In this document: positions 59,315-63,867 of the stretch, piece by piece | How the letters are laid out: each line of letters opens with the position of its first letter | How positions within the stretch are numbered: the stretch's first letter is position 1 | Origin: Mesostigma viride | Taxonomy: Eukaryota; Streptophyta; Mesostigmatophyceae; Mesostigmatales; Mesostigmataceae | Reading direction: 5' to 3' | Assembly: GCA_009746045.1 (NCBI GenBank) | Contig: RPFO01000908.1 | Coordinates: forward strand, 1 to 63,867 | DNA: 63,867 bases | Made by a program: the position numbers and the translations under genes | Notes under the pieces: generated by a model | Databases searched by the model: none | Told to the model about the DNA's origin: nothing | Seen by the model: the letters and a program-made list of their open reading frames with translations, nothing else

Positions 59315-59932
59315 TCAGTCGCATAATCGATTCGCGTCAGTCACGCACTCGAACTTGTACTCCTGCCCCAGCGCGGACATCACCTCACGAACCGCTTTCT
59401 CAAACTCGTCAACACCGTCGGGTCCCCACTCATGCACGTATTCCCTCAACCAGAACATGCAATCTCCAGCAGACACGAACAGCCGGTCGATGATCAGGTC
59501 AGTGTGATGCTTGAAGTACTTGCCGTCCTTCAAGATGACCCATTCGAACCGTCCCACCTCCCCTAAACCCTTAAACCCTTCTCCCCTCTCATATGGCCGC
59601 GTCATCTGTATCCAACTTTCATTACCATCAGCATCGATCGACTGAAAACAAATTGGGCTGGGTATTGATGGATCATAGGGCCTTATAGCACCACACCTCA
59701 CAAGCACCTCCTCAAATGGCTCTACGGTCGGGTTTGGGAGTCCCCGACCCTCGATATTGAAAACAAGAGCCGCGGCCTTCGCGACATCCGGTTTCAAAAG
59801 AGACCTTTCACCCTCCTTGGGCTTAAAATCCAGCTTAATGTCCGGCAGAAGCCTGAGCGCGCTCTTAACCACTCCCAGAAGCCTGTCTTCCAAGTTGATC
59901 CACTCGCCCCCCTCCGTCCTGTAGAACGTCAT
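59315..59932 (-). CDS. Unknown protein, paralogue of 61447-62085
   Basis: 205 codons from ATG 59932, preceded by TTGCAG. It is clearly paralogous over its full length to the gene at 61447-62085: both share MTFYRT, GGEWIN, TVEPFEEVLVRCGAIR, FEWVILKDGKYFK or FKWVILKDGKYFK, REYVHEWG or SEYVHEWG, GVDEFEKAV, and YKFECV with a terminal CD. This copy lacks about ten residues near the N-terminus (ITKWQQERDD in the other). No catalytic motif or membrane segment is apparent. Its upstream block is the same as that of its neighbours. Function unknown. Confidence 0.72.
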   Translation of the reverse strand: MTFYRTEGGEWINLEDRLLGVVKSALRLLPDIKLDFKPKEGERSLLKPDVAKAAALVFNIEGRGLPNPTVEPFEEVLVRCGAIRPYDPSIPSPICFQSIDADGNESWIQMTRPYERGEGFKGLGEVGRFEWVILKDGKYFKHHTDLIIDRLFVSAGDCMFWLREYVHEWGPDGVDEFEKAVREVMSALGQEYKFECVTDANRLCD

Positions 59933-60214
59933 CTGCAACCCACCGACACCGTTTGATATACATTTCTCACCGTCAACGGCCGTTGGCTTGAAAAAACAAC
60001 AAGAATTTTAAGATTTATTACGCGCACAAATCACACACTAGTTTTCAGTCTCCAACGGCCGTTGGCGCACGAAAAATGTTTTATTATGCATTTATTAATT
60101 ACATCCATGGTGCCACGTGGCAAACCACACCCTACTTCCGGTTGCAAAGAAAATCAAACCCTAATTTGCAAGTTCCAACGGCCGTTGGCGCAAGAAAATC
60201 ACACCCAAAATTTC
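59933..60214 (-). promoter_or_regulatory. Conserved intergenic block, copy 2, with G-box
   Basis: Same arrangement as at 59014-59314: leader adjacent to the ATG, palindrome at about 59975, second palindrome at about 60055, ATTATGCATTTATTAATTAC, G-box GCCACGTGGC at 60112-60121, and a third palindrome at about 60178. It lies upstream of the gene starting at 59932. Confidence 0.65.
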
Positions 60215-60300
60215 TTCAGTCGCAGAATCCATTCCCCTCACGCAGTCGAACAGGGGTACTGTTCCCCCAGCGCGGACATCGCCTCACAAATCGCCCTGGG
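60215..60300 (-). pseudogene. C-terminal relic of a third paralogue
   Basis: The plus-strand sequence around CAGCGCGGACATC and the TCACACCCAAAATTTCTTCAGTCG-like 3' flank aligns with the 3' end of the gene at 59315. Read on the minus strand it gives AICEAMSALGEQYPCSTA and a stop, against the corresponding AVREVMSALGQEYKFECV. It lies immediately downstream of the MYND gene. Confidence 0.75.
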
Positions 60301-60316
60301 GTACGATTTAGTCCCC

Positions 60317-61107
60317 TCAAAAAACCTTGAACATTTCACCTTTGAACTTGAAATGCACTTCACCCCCCATCCGAATTACAAGTCCGGCCAAATTGACACC
60401 AGACCAGCTGTCTGTAACGTCGCCGTGCATAGTGCTGAGAGACTTTCTCGCCTCACGATACTTGTTACACCACTTCTTGTGTTCCTCCCAGTCCGCACGC
60501 TGGCATTCGGCAGCACAATACCGGACGTCTCGACAACCCCCGCACTTGCGGTGGACACCCTCCATCACAGAGCACGCCTGATTCGAGCAACACTTTGGAA
60601 GCGAGCCCAGCATCGGCCCTCCCACCCCCGGGAGAACGATCATCCGTGAAAACGTCAATTTCACGGACTCGGAATTCCCGAATGTAAAATGGAAACCTTC
60701 AAACCCCCCCCCTCTACTCTCGCCGATACGGTCAATCTCGGCTGCGCCTCACTCGCGTCTGGAAATTTCCCCCACTGGTCTTTCTCCCACTGGTCCCACC
60801 CAACCTTTCCGACATACGACACCAAAAGTCGAAACTCTACGTCTCGATTGAGTGGAACCCGATCCGCCGGCGTGGGCTTGTAGAATCCGCCAGCCAAGGC
60901 GAAGTACATGTCCAGCAACTGGAGATTAATCTGTCGTCCTACTGAGGCGAACGAGTCATACACGACCAAAACCGCAAACTGGCGACCCAGGCGCTTCTCG
61001 TGCTGCCGTACCCATCCGTGGATCTCGCGAGCCCGGTTAAGTACGTTTGCTGCCACGCAGGCAATCGCAGCGCGGGTCGAAGATTCCAGCTCGCCCGTCT
61101 CCGCCAT
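60317..61107 (-). CDS. MYND zinc-finger protein, frame broken at a G9 run
   Basis: The first frame runs from ATG 61107 (MAETGELESSTRAAIACVAA) to a TGA at 60661-60663. The second continues to a TGA at 60317. They meet at G9 (plus-strand C run 60704-60712): one extra base, or a -1 shift, leads from SARVEGG into GNSESVKLTFSRM and on to the finger. The MYND finger has CSNQAC, CGGC, YCAAEC and HKKWC in canonical order; MYND domains bind Pro-rich partner peptides. The N-terminal part (GRQFAVLVVYDSFASVGRQI, NLQLLDMYFALAGGFYKPTP) is unrecognised. The combined product is about 263 residues. The gene is flanked by relics of the paralogous family, so it may have replaced a copy. Confidence 0.65.
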
Positions 61108-61239
61108 CCCTGCCCTGCGCCAATTGGCACGTGCGTAATACGTAGGTTGTCCTTATAAGACGTACGCATGTCCTTATATTTTACTCAACCCCCCCTTTTG
61201 ACATTTCTCCATCCCAACGGCCGTTGGCTTCCAAAAACT

Positions 61240-61350
61240 AGTAATCCCAAACTATTGATGATGGCCTCATATACCACTCTTTCCAATGTCATCTGCGAAC
61301 CACAAACACCGTTGGACGGATATACCTTTCTCACCTTCAACGGTCGTTGG
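61240..61350 (-). pseudogene. 5' relic of a paralogue: leader, ATG and a few codons
   Basis: The plus strand reads ATGTCATCTGCGAACCACAA, ACACCGTTGGACGGATATAC and CTTTCTCACCTTCAACGG, matching the leaders at 59014, 59933 and 62086. The palindrome is degenerate (CAACGGTCGTTGG). The ATG at 61292 begins MTLERVV, comparable to MTFYRT, and then similarity ends. Confidence 0.6.
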
Positions 61351-61446
61351 CTTGAAAAAACTAAAAAAAATGTAAGATTTTTTATTCATTTATTTATTAC
61401 AACAAAAACTCGCAGCCGATATTGATCATTTCAATCGATAAACTTG

Positions 61447-62085
61447 TCAGTCACAATATCGATTCGCATCATTGACGCACTCGAACTTGTACTTCTGCCC
61501 GAAGGCGGACAGCACATCAGAAACCGCCTTCTCAAACTCGTCAACACCGCTGGTTCCCCACTCGTGCACGTATTCGCTCAACCGGATTCTGCAACTTCCA
61601 GAAGACAGGAACAGCCGGTCCTCATTGTCAAGCTTGAAGTACTTGCCGTCTTTCAAGATGACCCACTTGAACCGTCCCTCATTCCCCAAACCCTCACACC
61701 CTTCTCCCAGATCATAACCCATTATCGGTTTTCGAATGACATTACCATCAGCATCAACGGTCTCATGCCAATTGCGGGCTTTCGAATAATCCTTTCGCCT
61801 TATAGCACCACATCTCACAAGCACCTCCTCAAATGGCTCTACGGTCGGCCTTGGGATCCCCCCTCCCTCCATATTGAAAACAAGAACCGCGTCCGTCGCG
61901 TCTGGTCGCATACGTGTCAGAAGACCCTCTCCACCCTCCTTGGGCTTGAACGACAGCTTAATGTCCGGCACAAGCCTGAGTGCGCTCCTGACCACACCCT
62001 CAAGCCTGTCTTCCAAGTCGTCACGCTCTTGTTGCCATTTGGTGATATTGATCCACTCGCCCCCCTTCGTCCTGTAGAACGTCAT
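61447..62085 (-). CDS. Unknown protein, paralogue of 59315-59932
   Basis: 212 codons from ATG 62085, preceded by TTGCAG. It is open upstream to 62244, but the upstream codons cross the palindrome and leader shared with its relatives and are probably not translated. Conserved segments with the paralogue include TVEPFEEVLVRCGAIR and VILKDGKYFK. It also has a charged helix ITKWQQERDDLEDRLEGVVR near the N-terminus. No known domain. It is the rightmost recognisable gene of the cluster. Confidence 0.74.
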   Translation of the reverse strand: MTFYRTKGGEWINITKWQQERDDLEDRLEGVVRSALRLVPDIKLSFKPKEGGEGLLTRMRPDATDAVLVFNMEGGGIPRPTVEPFEEVLVRCGAIRRKDYSKARNWHETVDADGNVIRKPIMGYDLGEGCEGLGNEGRFKWVILKDGKYFKLDNEDRLFLSSGSCRIRLSEYVHEWGTSGVDEFEKAVSDVLSAFGQKYKFECVNDANRYCD

Positions 62086-62370
62086 CTGCAACCCACCGAC
62101 ACCGTTTGATATACATTTCTGACCGTGAACGGCCGTTGGCTTGAAAAAACTAACAAGAATGTAAGATTTATTACGCGCACGAAAATGACACCCATTTCTC
62201 CATCCCAACGGCCGTTGGCGAACGAAAAATGATTTATTATGCATTTATTGATTACATCCATAATGCCACATGGCAAACCTCACCCTACTTCCAGGTGCAA
62301 AGAAAATGAAACCCTAATTTGCAGGTTCCAACGGCCTTTGGCGCAAGAAAATCACACCCAAAATCAACAT
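62086..62370 (-). promoter_or_regulatory. Conserved intergenic block, copy 3, G-box mutated
   Basis: The same order of leader, palindromes (about 62130, 62208, and a degenerate AACGGCCTTTGG at about 62330) and ATTATGCATTTATTGATTAC. The G-box position reads GCCACATGGC (62265-62274) instead of GCCACGTGGC. Confidence 0.65.
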
Positions 62371-62399
62371 GCATCAAAGACACATCCTGCCTTATTGCC

Positions 62400-63867
62400 A
62401 CCCAATTAAACGAATGAAATGCACATGGTAATGTTTTTCAAGTCTAACGGCCGTTGGCTCACAACCCCCCTATGGGAAGGGTGGATGCCTTACGAACCAG
62501 TCAAGCCCATCTTTATGCTCAGGTAGATTTTTCAGAGGCCTTTCTTGGAAGAAAAATGGTAAATAGCCACCACTAAGCTGCATAAAAGACACATCCTGCC
62601 TTACTGCCACCAAATGAAAAGAATGAAATGCACATGATAATGTTTTTCCAATTCCAACGGCCGTTGGCTCACAACCCCCCTATGGGAAGGGTGGATGCCT
62701 TACGAACCAGTCAAGCCCCATCTTTATGCTCAGCTAGATTTTTGGAGGCCTTTCTTGGAAGAAAAATGGTAATAGCCACCACAAAGCTGAATGAAAGATA
62801 CATCCTGGCTGATTGCCAACCCACTCAAAGGAATGAAATGCACATGATAATGTTTTTCAAGTCCAACGGCCGTTGGCTCACAACCCCCCACTGGGAAGGG
62901 TGGATGCCTTACGAACCAGTCAAGCCCATCTTTATGCTCAGCTAGATTTTTGGAGGCCTTTCTTGGAAGAAAAATGGTAATAGCCACAACAAAGCTGAAT
63001 GAAAGATACATCCTGGCTGATTGCCAACCCACTCAAAGGAATGAAATGCACATGATAATGTTTTTCAAGTCCAACGGCCGTTGGCTCACAACCCCCCACT
63101 GGGAAGGGTGGATGCCTTACGAACCAGTCAAGCCCCATCTTTATGCTCAGCTAGATTTTTGGAGGCCTTTCTTGGAAGAAAAATGGTAATAGCCACACAA
63201 AGCTGAATGAAAGATACATCCTGGCTGATTGCCAACCCACTCAAAGGAATGAAATGCACATGATAATGTTTTTCAAGTCCAACGGCCGTTGGCTCACAAC
63301 CCCCCACTGGGAAGGGTGGATGCCTTACGAACCAGTCAAGCCCATCTTTATGCTCAGCTAGATTTTTGGAGGCCTTTCTTGGAAGAAAAATGGTAATAGC
63401 CACAACAAAGCTGAATGAAAGATACATCCTGGCTGATTGCCAACCCACTCAAAGGAATGAAATGCACATGATAATGTTTTTCAAGTCCAACGGCCGTTGG
63501 CTCACAACCCCCCACTGGGAAGGGTGGATGCCTTACGAACCAGTCAAGCCCATCTTTATGCTCAGCTAGATTTTTGGAGGCCTTTCTTGGAAGAAAAATG
63601 GTAATAGCCACCACTAAGCTGAATGAAAGATACATCCTGGCTGATTGCCAACCCACTCAAAGGAATGAAATGCACATGATAATGTTTTTCAAGTCCAACG
63701 GCCGTTGGCTCACAACCCCCCTCTGGGAAGGGTGGATGCCTTACGAACCAGTCAACCACATCTTTATGCTCAGCTAGTTTTTTTGGAGGCCTTTCTAGGA
63801 ACGCACATGGTAATAACCATCACTAAGCTGCATGAAAGACGCATCCTGCCTTATTGCCACCCCAATG
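62400..63867. repeat. 207-bp tandem repeat carrying the palindrome, at least seven copies
   Basis: Units contain AACGGCCGTTGGCTCACAAC, GGGAAGGGTGGATGCCTTAC, CCATCTTTATGCTCAGCTAG and TTTCTTGGAAGAAAAATGGT, with palindromes every 207-210 bp from about 62448 to 63698. The array runs off the right end of the window. Open frames of 65-106 codons recur on both strands, but nothing suggests a gene. Confidence 0.95.

Noticed and set aside
1-63867. tRNA, rRNA or other structured RNA genes
   Set aside because: None noticed on reading; a covariance-model scan was not possible, so absence is not proven.

Overview
The window is nuclear DNA of a eukaryote in the green lineage, most likely a green alga. The evidence is spliceosomal genes with GT-AG introns and long polypyrimidine tracts, a homologue of the plant microtubule protein MAP70, a SNAPc subunit 1-like gene, a decayed piece of plastid rpoB, non-LTR retroelement remains and a large satellite load. 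Nothing suggests operons or bacterial DNA. Species cannot be fixed from sequence alone.

Layout. 1-1020 is a C/T simple repeat. 1101-9382 (+) holds eleven exons of a SNAPC1/SNAP43-like gene whose 5' end lies left of the window. 11953-20254 (+) is a complete ten-exon MAP70-like gene of 440 codons in which every intron is phase 0. Both genes have introns full of satellites, and the MAP70-like gene carries serial duplicates of its own 3' splice sites. 21357-22734 (-) is a frameshifted LINE ORF1-like gene. 24065-24568 holds three 168-bp monomers related to its leader.

24802-40245 is a 15.4-kb array of 21 units of about 736 bp. Both array edges fall at the same point of the unit, close to the hinge where the units differ from one another. 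40637-45758 (-), perhaps extended by an exon at 53840-54139, is a large multi-exon gene of unknown function. Its introns contain arrays of a 46-bp repeat with a CCAACGGCCGTTGG palindrome, a (AAGGAC)n satellite, and a 3.2-kb CACTA-like element inserted in that satellite.

54.6-62.2 kb (-) is a cluster of small unknown genes. Three carry C-x(2-4)-C-x(9-12)-C-x2-H modules, two are full-length paralogues of each other, and one has a MYND finger. They are separated by related intergenic blocks with the same palindrome and a G-box. 62.4 kb to the end is a 207-bp tandem repeat containing the palindrome.

The most unusual points are: (1) four G9 runs in two minus-strand genes, all in the same codon phase and all needing a -1 frame change; (2) the 21-unit array with variation concentrated at its hinge; (3) a MYND gene lying between the 5' and 3' relics of a neighbouring gene family. 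Homopolymer errors in the assembly remain a live explanation for (1).
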